NCBI RefSeq assembly: GCF_000176175.1
Contig: NZ_ACZP01000014.1
Coordinates: 1,178,001 to 1,242,000, forward strand
Reading direction: 5' to 3'
Length of the DNA stretch: 64,000 nucleotides
DNA from: Vibrio furnissii CIP 102972
GTDB taxonomy: Bacteria; Pseudomonadota; Gammaproteobacteria; Enterobacterales; Vibrionaceae
Shown: positions 46,496 through 54,805 of the stretch, piece after piece
How positions within the stretch are numbered: position 1 is the stretch's first letter
How the letters are laid out: every line of letters starts with the position of its first letter
Made by a program: the position numbers and the translations under genes
The notes under the pieces: model-generated
Databases searched by the model: none
Seen by the model: only the letters and a program-made list of their open reading frames with translations
What the model was told of the DNA's origin: nothing

Positions 46496-47225
46496 TCAGC
46501 AAAAAGTGGCGGTCGTCACCGGCGCCGCGCGCGGAATTGGTCGCGCGATCAGTGAGCAGCTACTTGAAGATGGCTTCAAGGTTGTCGGGCTCGACATTTC
46601 ACCGGTTGAATGGGCTAGCCTTGAGCAGACCCGCAACGAACGGGTCAGCAGTTATCAGGTGAACTTGTGTGATGCCCAAGCCGTGGCGCAAACCGTCGCC
46701 TGTATCGCCGAACAACATCAACGGGTGGATGTGTTGGTGAACAACGCTGGCATCACACGGGATGCAATGCTGACTGACATGCTCGAAAGTGACTGGAACA
46801 GTGTGCTGGATGTGAATCTCAAAGCCGTTTTTCTGTTAACCCAGAAGATCGCACCGCTGATGTTGGCGCAGGGCAGTGGCAGCATTGTGAATATCTCATC
46901 TATCGTCGGCACCGACGGCAATATCGGCCAAAGCAACTACGGCGCCAGTAAAGGCGGCGTGATTGCAATGAGCAAAGGCTGGGCCAAAGAACTGGCCCGC
47001 AAAGGCGCGCAAATTCGCGTGAACTGCGTCGCGCCGGGCTTTATCGAAACCGATATGACCAAAGACCTACCCGAAAAAGTGATTGGTTATATGACCTCAA
47101 AAACACCGCTCGGGCGTATGGGCTCCGTGCAAGATATAGCCGACGGCGTGTCGTTCCTCGCCTCAGACAAAAGTCGTTTTATCACCGGACAGGTGCTGAA
47201 AATCGATGGTGGGTTGGTGTTGTAG
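46488..47225 (+). CDS. acetoacetyl-CoA/3-oxoacyl reductase-like SDR
   Basis: The 245-aa SDR of the PhaB/FabG group has VTGAARGIGRA at 12-22, NNAGITRDAML, ISSIVGTDGNIGQSNYGASKGG with the Ser-Tyr-Lys set, and a normal C-terminus VLKIDGGLVL. ATG 46488 overlaps the CoA-transferase stop by 8 bp, so the two are translationally coupled. Together they could convert acetoacetate through acetoacetyl-CoA to 3-hydroxybutyryl-CoA. No PHA synthase gene lies in the window. Confidence 0.88.
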   Translation: MNNQQKVAVVTGAARGIGRAISEQLLEDGFKVVGLDISPVEWASLEQTRNERVSSYQVNLCDAQAVAQTVACIAEQHQRVDVLVNNAGITRDAMLTDMLESDWNSVLDVNLKAVFLLTQKIAPLMLAQGSGSIVNISSIVGTDGNIGQSNYGASKGGVIAMSKGWAKELARKGAQIRVNCVAPGFIETDMTKDLPEKVIGYMTSKTPLGRMGSVQDIADGVSFLASDKSRFITGQVLKIDGGLVL

Positions 47226-47259
47226 CAGTCTGTGAGCATTGGCAAGTGGAGACAAAAAT

Positions 47260-47287
47260 CGGCGTCCTATGTGGGCGCCGTTTTTTT
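47260..47287 (+). terminator. Rho-independent terminator
   Basis: CGGCGTCC (47260-47267) pairs with GGGCGCCG (47273-47280), with one G-T pair, then T7. It ends the CoA-transferase/reductase operon. Confidence 0.88.
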
Positions 47288-47491
47288 CTTAAAAACAATG
47301 CTTTATCTATTCACTGACCGTGCTGATTCACTGATGGTATTGACTCACTTATCTTGATTGAATTCGGCGATTTTTCCTTCTGAACTTCCGAAGTTTATTG
47401 ATTGTTCTCTCGCATGGTTCTATTCATCAACAATATTTAAAAGGTCCAGATACGTTCGTCTGAGTGACACGTCGATCACAAAAACAACCAT

Positions 47492-47548
47492 TTGGTATTG
47501 TATTGGTATTATATGTTTTAGTACCATCATTTTGTACCCTACAGTACC
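47492..47548 (+). promoter_or_regulatory. candidate GntR (YegW) operator region upstream of yegT
   Basis: TTGGTATT occurs twice in tandem (47492 and 47503) and GTACC three times (47521, 47534, 47544). TGGTA (47504-47508) and TACCA (47522-47526) are inverted around an AT-rich spacer that could hold the -10. Repeated GGTA/TACC half-sites suit a HutC-type GntR repressor. The preceding 200 bp (47288-47491) shows no gene. Confidence 0.45.
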
Positions 47549-47560
47549 TAAGGATAAAAA

Positions 47561-48847
47561 ATGAAAACGACTAATATCAAACTATCTTCGATGATGTTCA
47601 TTGAATGGTTTATCTGGGGCGCGTGGTTCGTCCCGTTATGGCAAATACTCAGTACAAACGGATTTACCCCAACTGAGATCGCTTGGTCATATGCTTGTAC
47701 GGCGATCGCTGCGATTTTATCGCCCATCCTCGTCGGCTCGATTACGGACCGATTTTTCCCTGCACAGAAAGTACTCTCTGTCATGTTGCTGGCTGGCGCA
47801 GTACTCATGTATTTGGCCGCACAACAAACCGAATTCGCCACGTTTTTCCCACTTTTGCTTGGTTATTCCCTAACGTACATGCCGACAATTGCATTAACCA
47901 ATAGTATTGCTTTTTCAAACGTTGACGATGTGGAAGGCGATTTTCCTCGCATTCGTGTGATGGGGACTATCGGCTGGATTGCATCCGGCGTGGCCGTTGG
48001 TTTTCTGCCATCGTGGTTAGGTTATGGTGACATTTCTTCAAGCAATATTCCGCTGCTTATTACGGCACTGAGCTCGGCAGTATTGGGGGTATTTGCTCTC
48101 ACGTTGCCAAATACTCCGCCGAAAAGCACCGGTAAGTTAGATCTGAAAGTGATGCTGGGCTTAGATGCGATGGTGCTGTTAAAAGACAAAAATTTCTTAG
48201 CCTTCTTTGTGTGTTCATTCATGTTTAGTATGCCGCTTGCTTTCTATTACATCTTTGCAAATGGCTTCTTAACTGAAGTTGGCATGAGTAATGCGACAGG
48301 TTGGATGACGCTAGGTCAGTTCTCAGAAATCTTCTTTATGCTTGCATTACCTTTCTTTATTAAACGGTTTGGTATTAAAAAGGTATTGCTTCTTGGTCTT
48401 GCCACTGCGGCGATCCGTTATGGATTCTTTGTCTACGGCAGTGCGGACACATGGTACTTATACTCGTTGTTATTCTTGGGCATTTTGCTACACGGTGTGA
48501 GTTATGACTTTTACTTTGTTACCGCATACATCTATGTCGACAAGAAAGCGCCAGCGCACATGCGTACAGCCGCTCAAGGCCTGATCACGCTGGGCTGTCA
48601 AGGGATTGGTAGCTTGCTGGGGTATCGCCTTGGTGGTGTGTTGATGGAAAAGATGTTTGCGTATGAAACACCACAGAATGGCCTGACCTTTGACTGGGGC
48701 GGCATGTGGGGATTCGGTGGCATCATGATTGCGATTATTCTCGCTATTTTTATGTACTTCTTCCGTGAGCCGAATGGAGATATCAAGCCGATTAAAATGA
48801 GTGGTCAGCCTGACTCCGACGCCACGCAACAGAAAGCACAAGCTTAA
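47561..48847 (+). CDS. yegT: nucleoside:H+ symporter-type MFS permease (YegT-like)
   Basis: The 428-aa inner-membrane protein has 12 helices and the NupG/XapB/YegT family opening LSSMMFIEWFIWGAWFVPLW. FPRIRVMGTIGWIASG and the late YFFREPNGD are also family-like. It heads an operon-like series matching E. coli yegTUV, where YegT is a putative nucleoside transporter of unknown substrate. A long 273-bp leader with repeated GGTA/TACC motifs precedes it. Confidence 0.87.
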   Translation: MKTTNIKLSSMMFIEWFIWGAWFVPLWQILSTNGFTPTEIAWSYACTAIAAILSPILVGSITDRFFPAQKVLSVMLLAGAVLMYLAAQQTEFATFFPLLLGYSLTYMPTIALTNSIAFSNVDDVEGDFPRIRVMGTIGWIASGVAVGFLPSWLGYGDISSSNIPLLITALSSAVLGVFALTLPNTPPKSTGKLDLKVMLGLDAMVLLKDKNFLAFFVCSFMFSMPLAFYYIFANGFLTEVGMSNATGWMTLGQFSEIFFMLALPFFIKRFGIKKVLLLGLATAAIRYGFFVYGSADTWYLYSLLFLGILLHGVSYDFYFVTAYIYVDKKAPAHMRTAAQGLITLGCQGIGSLLGYRLGGVLMEKMFAYETPQNGLTFDWGGMWGFGGIMIAIILAIFMYFFREPNGDIKPIKMSGQPDSDATQQKAQA

Positions 48848-48913
48848 TTTTAGCCCTGCCCAAGTGTTTGTTTCGGTTGGGCAGGATATTTAACTCCTAT
48901 TTTGGTAAGTAAG

Positions 48914-49936
48914 ATGACGATTTCAAAACTTGAAAGAATATTAGGCACTTTTTATGGTCAAGCGTTGGGTGATTCAATGGGAATGCCGTCGGAATTGTGG
49001 CCACGTAGTCGAGTAAAACAACATTTTGGTTGGATTGATCGTTTCCTCGATGGACCTCAAGAAAATAATGCTGCCTGTTACTTCACGGCTTGCCAGTTTA
49101 CCGATGACACATCAATGGCGCTTGCGCTTGCTGACGCAATTATTGAATGCGATGGACAGATTGTTCCAGAAGTGATTGCACGCAACGTGTTAACTTGGGC
49201 AGAAGGTTTCGATGCGTTTAACAAAAATATTTTTGGGCCCAGTTCAAAAGCGGCGATGCGGGCGATCAAAGAGGGCATCGCAATCAGTGAGTTGGAAAAT
49301 AATGGCGTGACCAATGGCGCGGCAATGCGCGTATCACCGATGGGCTGTCTGTTGCCGACCAATTGCTTGGATGATTTCATTGAACAGGTGGCTTTGGCAT
49401 CCAGCCCAACGCACAAATCTGACGTTGCGATTGCTGGCGCAGTGGTCGTTGCCTGGGCCGTGTCGAAAGCCATTGAAGGTCACTCTTGGTCTGAGATTAA
49501 AGATCAGTTACCTGCGATAGCGCATGCGACTCAAACCAAGAACATTACAACGTTCAGTGCGTCAATGGCGTCACGTGTTGAACTGGCGTTAATGGTGGCA
49601 AGTGAACATTGTGGTGTAGAAGAGCGCATGGATAAAATCTACAACCTCATTGGCGCTGGCGTGAGTACGATTGAATCAGTACCCGCTGCGATCGCGATGG
49701 TGGAGTTGGCTGACACCGATCCAAACCGTTGTGCTGTTTTGTGTGCCAACCTCGGTGGTGATACCGACACGATTGGTGCCATGGCAACAGCCATTTGCGG
49801 TGCTTTAAATGGCATCAATGCGATCAACGCAAAGTTGAAGCAGCAATTGGATAATAAAAACCAATTGGACTTTGATGAATATGCGCGCAAATTCCTTGCT
49901 CTGCGGGAGGAAAAGGAGCAGACCTATGCCTCATAA
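48914..49936 (+). CDS. yegU: ADP-ribosylglycohydrolase family protein (YegU-like)
   Basis: The 340-aa all-helical hydrolase of the DraG/ARH fold has the magnesium ligands in FYGQALGDSMGMPSE (N-terminus), FTDDTSMALALADAI near 57 and GGDTDTIGAMATAICG near 280. These proteins split N-glycosidic bonds to ADP-ribose or related ribosides. ATG 48914 is chosen, and TTG 48902 is weaker. It overlaps the kinase gene by 11 bp. In context it may release a ribose-like sugar from an imported nucleoside analogue. The true substrate is unknown. Confidence 0.9.
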   Translation: MTISKLERILGTFYGQALGDSMGMPSELWPRSRVKQHFGWIDRFLDGPQENNAACYFTACQFTDDTSMALALADAIIECDGQIVPEVIARNVLTWAEGFDAFNKNIFGPSSKAAMRAIKEGIAISELENNGVTNGAAMRVSPMGCLLPTNCLDDFIEQVALASSPTHKSDVAIAGAVVVAWAVSKAIEGHSWSEIKDQLPAIAHATQTKNITTFSASMASRVELALMVASEHCGVEERMDKIYNLIGAGVSTIESVPAAIAMVELADTDPNRCAVLCANLGGDTDTIGAMATAICGALNGINAINAKLKQQLDNKNQLDFDEYARKFLALREEKEQTYAS

Positions 49937-50879
49937 CGCTCTCATCGAATTAATTCCAACGCTTCGTAATCGACGCCAACTGTGTTTAATTGGCGCGGCA
50001 GTGGTGGATATTGTGACAGAGACCCCATGTTTGCCTCAACGAGGCGGCGATCTAGAAATGCAAGAAAAGGGGATACACGTTGGCGGATGTGCGCTTAATA
50101 TCGCTATTAGTATCAAGCGATTAGGTCTTGAATCGGTCAACGCTTTACCTTTGGGCAACGGCAAATGGGCTGAGCTGATTCGTCATGCGATGAACGAAAA
50201 AGGTCTGCAAAGCAGTTTATCGGATCCAAGTGGTGACAATGGTTGGTGCTTGGCGTTGGTTGAACCGGACGGTGAAAGAACGTTCCTGTCTGTTAGTGGT
50301 GTCGAGAACCATTGGACGCAAGAGACATTGAATCAGCTATCGATCCATGACGATGCGATTATTTATCTCTCGGGTTATCAACTGGCGTCAACGTGTGGTG
50401 TTGAAATCGTCAATTGGCTAGAGCATTTACCGAAAACAACCCAATTGTTTATCGATTTTGGGCCACGCATCGTCACGATGGAAGCCAGTTTGCTGGAGCG
50501 TCTATTTGCGATGAAGCCCATTATTTCACTTAATCGTCAAGAAGCTGAATTTCTGGGTATGCAAGACAGTCAGAGCTTTGTTGAACAGTGGTACTCGCGT
50601 TATGCCTGTCCTTTGGTGCTGCGTATGGACAGTGATGGCGCGCTGTTCAACAACGGCGAGTCACTGGGCATGGTGGCTCCGTTTGCGGCAGAAGTGGTTG
50701 ATACCATTGGAGCCGGCGACACGCACGCCGGTGGCGTCCTCGCGGGACTCAGCTCTGGATGGGATCTGGCGGATGCCGTGTTGCTTGGTAACGCCGTCGC
50801 CTCGTACGTTGTTAGCCACGAAGGTGGAGATTGCGCGCCGAATGTGACTCAGATTTCTGATTACCTTCGCCGCTACTAA
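49926..50879 (+). CDS. yegV: PfkB-family sugar/nucleoside kinase (YegV-like)
   Basis: The 317-aa ribokinase-fold kinase has the substrate-side motif GGDLEMQEKGIHVGGCALNIA near 40 (spanning the PfkB signature 1 region) and signature 2 with the catalytic base in DTIGAGDTHAGG near 260. ATG 49926 has AGGAG 8 bp upstream and overlaps the yegU stop. The product is thus coupled to the glycohydrolase and presumably phosphorylates the sugar or nucleoside it produces. Pseudouridine- or inosine-kinase activity cannot be excluded. Confidence 0.9.
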   Translation: MPHNALIELIPTLRNRRQLCLIGAAVVDIVTETPCLPQRGGDLEMQEKGIHVGGCALNIAISIKRLGLESVNALPLGNGKWAELIRHAMNEKGLQSSLSDPSGDNGWCLALVEPDGERTFLSVSGVENHWTQETLNQLSIHDDAIIYLSGYQLASTCGVEIVNWLEHLPKTTQLFIDFGPRIVTMEASLLERLFAMKPIISLNRQEAEFLGMQDSQSFVEQWYSRYACPLVLRMDSDGALFNNGESLGMVAPFAAEVVDTIGAGDTHAGGVLAGLSSGWDLADAVLLGNAVASYVVSHEGGDCAPNVTQISDYLRRY

Positions 50880-50895
50880 GTCCGCCACATCCAAC

Positions 50896-50924
50896 ATGAG
50901 GCTTAACGCATGTTTAAGCCTCAT
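50896..50924 (+). terminator. hairpin after yegV, possible weak terminator
   Basis: ATGAGGCTTAA (50896-50906) and TTAAGCCTCAT (50914-50924) form an 11-bp stem, followed by a T/C-rich but not pure T stretch. It may attenuate rather than end transcription into the next transporter gene. Confidence 0.5.
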
Positions 50925-50985
50925 TCATTTCTCTTTCATCGAATCTCGCGTTGCGACTTAGCAGCGGTGCCTTGAAGTAAACAAC

Positions 50986-52203
50986 ATGAATCATAAAGCG
51001 ATAAGAATTCTCGCCGCAGGCTGCGGGATCAATCTCTGTATTGGTGTACTGTATACGTGGAGTGTGTTTAAAAATGCTCTCATTGATTTAGGGTGGAGCC
51101 ATACTCAAGCATCATTGCCATATACCATCACCATCATTTCCTTATCACTTGCATTGCTGTTGGCGGGACGCATACAAGACCAATTTGGCCCGCAAAAAGT
51201 ACTTATTCTTGGTACGGTCATGTCCGGTGTGGGTATGGTGTTATCGAGCTTGTCTGTTGGCCCGCTGAACTTATGTTTGAGTTTTGGTGTGCTTACCGGA
51301 AGCGGCATTGGTTTTGCCTACGCGTGCTTAAATCCAACGGCAATGAAGTGGTTTCATACCTCACGAAAGGGGATGGTTAATGGTGCATTGGCGACGGCCT
51401 TTGGTTTGGCTGCGCTCTACCTCGCTCCGTTGACCAGTATCTTGATTCTCCGGTTTGGTCTTCAGGAGACGCTACAGATACTCGGTATCGGCTTGTTATT
51501 GATGACATTCCCGTTGGCGTGCGTTTTTACCAATCCTCCCGAGGGTTATACTCCGATGGTACCCGCGACAGCGGAGCAAAAAATTGAGGGGACAACACTC
51601 AGCAATGAAGTCTCGTGGCAAGGTATGCTCTCTACGCGGCCTTTCTATTTGCTTTGGCTGGCCTATGCCTTTGGTGCTTCTGCGGGTTTGATGATCATTG
51701 CAAACATCACCTCAATTGCGGCAGAACAAGCGAGCATTATGGACGGCGCATACTTGGTTGTAGCGTTAGCGGTTTTCAATTCCGGCGGGCGTTTAGCAAC
51801 CGGTGTTCTGAGTGACAAGATCGGTGCGCTGAAAACGCTGGGTTTGGCCATGTTGTTGCAAACTGTGAATATGTTACTGTTTTCTCAATTTGATACATCA
51901 CTGACCTTGATGATTGGCGCTGGCCTTGCCGGGATTGGATACGGTACGCTGCTTGCGGTTTTTCCCTCGGTTGTCGCCGACCTCTATGGACTGAAAAACT
52001 TCGGAACGAATTACGGTATTTTATATACCGCTTGGGGAGTGGGGGGATTCATTGGGCCTTTATTAGCAGGGTGGTCCATCGATACATTTGGCCGTTACGA
52101 TCTTGCTTATTTACTTTGTGCCGCCTTGGTTTTTATTGCCGCGATATTGCTTTTCATGGCGAAGACACAATCCACATCGAGTGACCCTGTCCTATCGACG
52201 TAA
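50986..52203 (+). CDS. OxlT-like MFS transporter
   Basis: The 405-aa protein has 12 membrane helices and the opening GCGINLCIGVLYTWSVFKNAL, characteristic of the oxalate/formate-antiporter-like MFS branch (YhjX, OxlT). Family features GSGIGFAYACLNPTAMKWF and the RxGR-like loop GGRLATGVLSDKIG are present. It lies between the yegV and yegW homologues. The E. coli yeg set has no such gene. It may export a product of the pathway or import a second substrate. Confidence 0.87.
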   Translation: MNHKAIRILAAGCGINLCIGVLYTWSVFKNALIDLGWSHTQASLPYTITIISLSLALLLAGRIQDQFGPQKVLILGTVMSGVGMVLSSLSVGPLNLCLSFGVLTGSGIGFAYACLNPTAMKWFHTSRKGMVNGALATAFGLAALYLAPLTSILILRFGLQETLQILGIGLLLMTFPLACVFTNPPEGYTPMVPATAEQKIEGTTLSNEVSWQGMLSTRPFYLLWLAYAFGASAGLMIIANITSIAAEQASIMDGAYLVVALAVFNSGGRLATGVLSDKIGALKTLGLAMLLQTVNMLLFSQFDTSLTLMIGAGLAGIGYGTLLAVFPSVVADLYGLKNFGTNYGILYTAWGVGGFIGPLLAGWSIDTFGRYDLAYLLCAALVFIAAILLFMAKTQSTSSDPVLST

Positions 52204-52310
52204 ATGACTTTTCTCGCTGAAGTTTCGCGGCTTCAGCTTTTCCCCTTGGCCTCTATATCCAATTTCAATATCGGGTATAATGCAAAAAAAGCTGATACAA
52301 CAAGAACCTT

Positions 52311-53051
52311 ATGACAATCTACCAGCCCCTCATCGAACTCATACAAGCTCGTATTGAGCAGAATGACAAATCACCGTTATATGTGAAGATTTCAGAATCG
52401 GTTAAAACAGCGACGGAACTGAAAATCTTAAAAGGCGGCGATTTTATCCCAACAGAACGTGAGTTCAGTGAGTTATTAGGGGTGTCTCGAATTACAATTC
52501 GAAAAGCGTTAGATGTTCTTGATAAAGACAGCGTCATTGTTCGCTCACGTGGTTTAGGGACCATGATTAGCGACACCGTTGAATACTCTGGCCAAGCGGC
52601 GGCGGGCTTCTCTCAGCAAGTGGTTTTGAAAGGAAAAAAACCAGATACCCTTTGGATCAAGAAAGACACAGTTCCATGCTCTGCTGACATTGCCGCCACG
52701 TTAAATTTAAAAGAAGGGGAGACAGTCTTTCTTCTCAAACGCGTGCGTTATATCGACGAGCAAGCCGTGTCGATCGAAGAATCTTATGTGCCATCAGATC
52801 TGATTCATGATCCAGATAAAATTCAATTGTCGCTGTATGACTATTTCCGCAGTCAAAACATCACACCGTCAAAAACAAAAAGCCGAGTTTCCGCTAAAAT
52901 GCCAACAGAAGAGTCGCTAGAGAAGCTAAATATCGACTCTCATACCCCCGTCTTATTAATTGAACAAACTGCGTTTGATCATTCAGGTCGTCCGATCGAA
53001 TACAGTATCAACCACTGTCGTGGTGACCTGTACGTCTTTACAAGTGAGTAA
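52311..53051 (+). CDS. yegW: GntR/HutC-family regulator (YegW-like)
   Basis: The 246-aa regulator has an N-terminal GntR winged helix (residues 10-80, IPTEREFSELLGVSRITIRKALDVLD) and a C-terminal UTRA ligand domain (about 95-240, LNLKEGETVFLLKRVRYIDEQAVSIEE and YSINHCRGDLYVF). Its presence next to a yegTUV-like set makes it the probable local repressor. TATAAT at 52276 is a possible -10 for its own promoter. The ribosome site is poor (AAGAACC). Confidence 0.88.
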   Translation: MTIYQPLIELIQARIEQNDKSPLYVKISESVKTATELKILKGGDFIPTEREFSELLGVSRITIRKALDVLDKDSVIVRSRGLGTMISDTVEYSGQAAAGFSQQVVLKGKKPDTLWIKKDTVPCSADIAATLNLKEGETVFLLKRVRYIDEQAVSIEESYVPSDLIHDPDKIQLSLYDYFRSQNITPSKTKSRVSAKMPTEESLEKLNIDSHTPVLLIEQTAFDHSGRPIEYSINHCRGDLYVFTSE

Positions 53052-53145
53052 CTGCACTGATCATATTAGGTCTCTCACGAACAAAAGGGGCGTAATGCCC
53101 CTGAACTCAGTTCAACGTTGACTGGCCGAATATCCGACCGTTCCC

Positions 53146-53853
53146 TTACAACAGATCTTTTGTGGCTTGCTCTGATACAGCTTTGACGCACATGGACAAT
53201 CCCTCAATCGATTTTGGAAAGTTGTCCATGATGGTCTCGAAGGTATTAAATCGGTAGCTCTCTGCACAAGGAACGAAGACGGCACCTTTCGTGAGCGCTT
53301 TGTATCCCGCCGTGTATGACTTTTGTGATAACACCTGTTTGGTTTTTGCATCGAGCAAACGCACATTCACAAATAACCATGGTTCGTATGGCGCATCAAT
53401 CACGCCATCGGCAATGTAACCGACGGGGCCAAACCAAACACTGAGGAGTGTTTGTTGGTCTGAATTGATGTGTGAGTAATCGTCGTTACCATTGTTGAGC
53501 TTTGCGAAGTCATCTTCTTTATACGTAACTTGAATGCCGCCTTGGTTGAGGTATTTTTCAAGCGCTGCGACCAGTTCATCCGTGAGATGCACGGCGTTCT
53601 CGTTGTAGGCATTCACAAAGGTTTCCGTTCGATCAGACTCGCTGACACCAGCAATTGCTCCTCCAATCGCACCACCCAAGCCCGAAAGGCCTGAGAGGTT
53701 TTTCACCATAAAATACTGCGATTCCGATACTCTCAATAATTCAGCCGTTTCTATCTTCCCCGCCAGAGATTTATCCAATGAAATGTTGGGGGCAGAGGCA
53801 CAGCCAGTTAATGAAACACAGGTAGCCAAGAGAAGAGTATTGATAGATTTCAT
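53146..53853 (-). CDS. putative lipoprotein of unknown function
   Basis: The 235-aa protein has a lipoprotein signal peptide with the lipobox LTGC (Cys18). A glycine-rich hydrophobic segment LSGLGGAIGGAIAGV follows near 56, then a globular alpha/beta region with AALEKYLNQGGIQVTY and a cysteine pair near the C-terminus. No family is recognised. The layout recalls small GNA1162/LpoB-like outer-membrane lipoproteins. ATG 53853 begins the signal. A longer frame to 53931 would mask it. Confidence 0.75.
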   Translation of the reverse strand: MKSINTLLLATCVSLTGCASAPNISLDKSLAGKIETAELLRVSESQYFMVKNLSGLSGLGGAIGGAIAGVSESDRTETFVNAYNENAVHLTDELVAALEKYLNQGGIQVTYKEDDFAKLNNGNDDYSHINSDQQTLLSVWFGPVGYIADGVIDAPYEPWLFVNVRLLDAKTKQVLSQKSYTAGYKALTKGAVFVPCAESYRFNTFETIMDNFPKSIEGLSMCVKAVSEQATKDLL

Positions 53854-54221
53854 AAAGTTAATTCCAAACAAACATAACGTATTTGTCTGATTTAACAGGA
53901 TAAGTGTCTCGCAAAAGGTGAAATCTATCACGATGTATATAAATTTATGATTAAAACTCTGATTGAATTAAATAATGCAAATGAAATGGCTGAATTAAAT
54001 TGATAATTGAGTATTTTATAAATTCATTTAACGTCTGGCGTTCGAATAAAAAGATGGGCAGAGTCGCGTCAAACTCAATCTTATTGAAAAATTAGGGTGT
54101 ATTTTTGAGCGTACTGCCAAGCAGATGTCTCTGAAGTAGAACTGCACAAAGTTGACGATGTTGGGGGGAGAGATTCTTTTTACATGGACGCACAACAGAA
54201 TCGCTAGACGTTAGTTAACAA
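53854..54221. other. AT-rich intergenic region without a recognised gene
   Basis: This 368-bp stretch between the lipoprotein start and the SEC-C terminator has no ORF with a ribosome site and no RNA gene I can identify. It should contain the lipoprotein promoter. A remnant of a decayed gene cannot be excluded. Confidence 0.5.
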
Positions 54222-54245
54222 AAAAGCCGTCAAAAGACGGCTTTT
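54222..54245 (-). terminator. Rho-independent terminator of the SEC-C gene
   Basis: AAAAGCCGTC (54222-54231) pairs with GACGGCTTTT (54236-54245) around AAAA. Read on the minus strand it is followed by a T tract just after the SEC-C stop codon. Confidence 0.88.
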
Positions 54246-54263
54246 GATGTCATTGTCGAGGGC

Positions 54264-54596
54264 TTAAGCACAGCACTTTTTGTACTTTTTGCCACTGCCG
54301 CAAATGCATGGTTCGTTGCGGTTTGGTGTTTTGTCAAAGGTAATGGTTTTAGGCTTGTTTAATACCGTATCAAGTTCAACCGTGTTCTCTGGTTGGTTTG
54401 CGTCGATGGTAATATTGACCACTAAAGCGTGCTCAGAAAGCAATGCTTCGATCTCGGCTTTACGAGCTTCGGTGTGCACAACAACGTTGATTGGAGCTTC
54501 TTCCGTGCCGGCTTTTACATCACGTTTGACGTTGTAGCCTGAAATGACGTGGTTTTGCCTCGCATCGATTCGACCTTTGAAAAATAGTTTGGACAT
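54264..54596 (-). CDS. SEC-C metal-binding protein (PBPRA1643 family)
   Basis: The 110-aa protein ends in the zinc-binding SEC-C motif CICGSGKKYKKCCA (C-x-C-x8-CC). The first 85 residues (MSKLFFKGRIDARQNHVISGY start) match the small vibrio family named after Photobacterium PBPRA1643. The same tail in SecA contacts SecB and ribosomes; here its role is unknown. It is monocistronic, with its own terminator. Confidence 0.88.
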   Translation of the reverse strand: MSKLFFKGRIDARQNHVISGYNVKRDVKAGTEEAPINVVVHTEARKAEIEALLSEHALVVNITIDANQPENTVELDTVLNKPKTITFDKTPNRNEPCICGSGKKYKKCCA

Positions 54597-54709
54597 TTGA
54601 AACTCACTGATGATGGGTGTGGTGTAATTGGGCGGCGATTATACGGAACTATGGCAATTGATAAAGCAGTTCCTACGATGGGCATCGGATTCTGGCATCA
54701 CAACATGTT

Positions 54710-54748
54710 AAAAGGGACTGTCAACGCATGGCGTTTCCAGTCCCTTTT
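54710..54748. terminator. terminator downstream of the TRAP operon
   Basis: AAAAGGGACTG (54710-54720) and CAGTCCCTTTT (54738-54748) form a perfect 11-bp outer stem, with AACGC/GCGTT pairing inside. The A/T tails allow use from either side. It lies 58 bp beyond dctM. Confidence 0.8.
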
Positions 54749-54805
54749 CTGTTTTGGTGAATAGGGTTTGGTGAATGAATGTCGTGTTAATGCACGGCCT
54801 GACTC

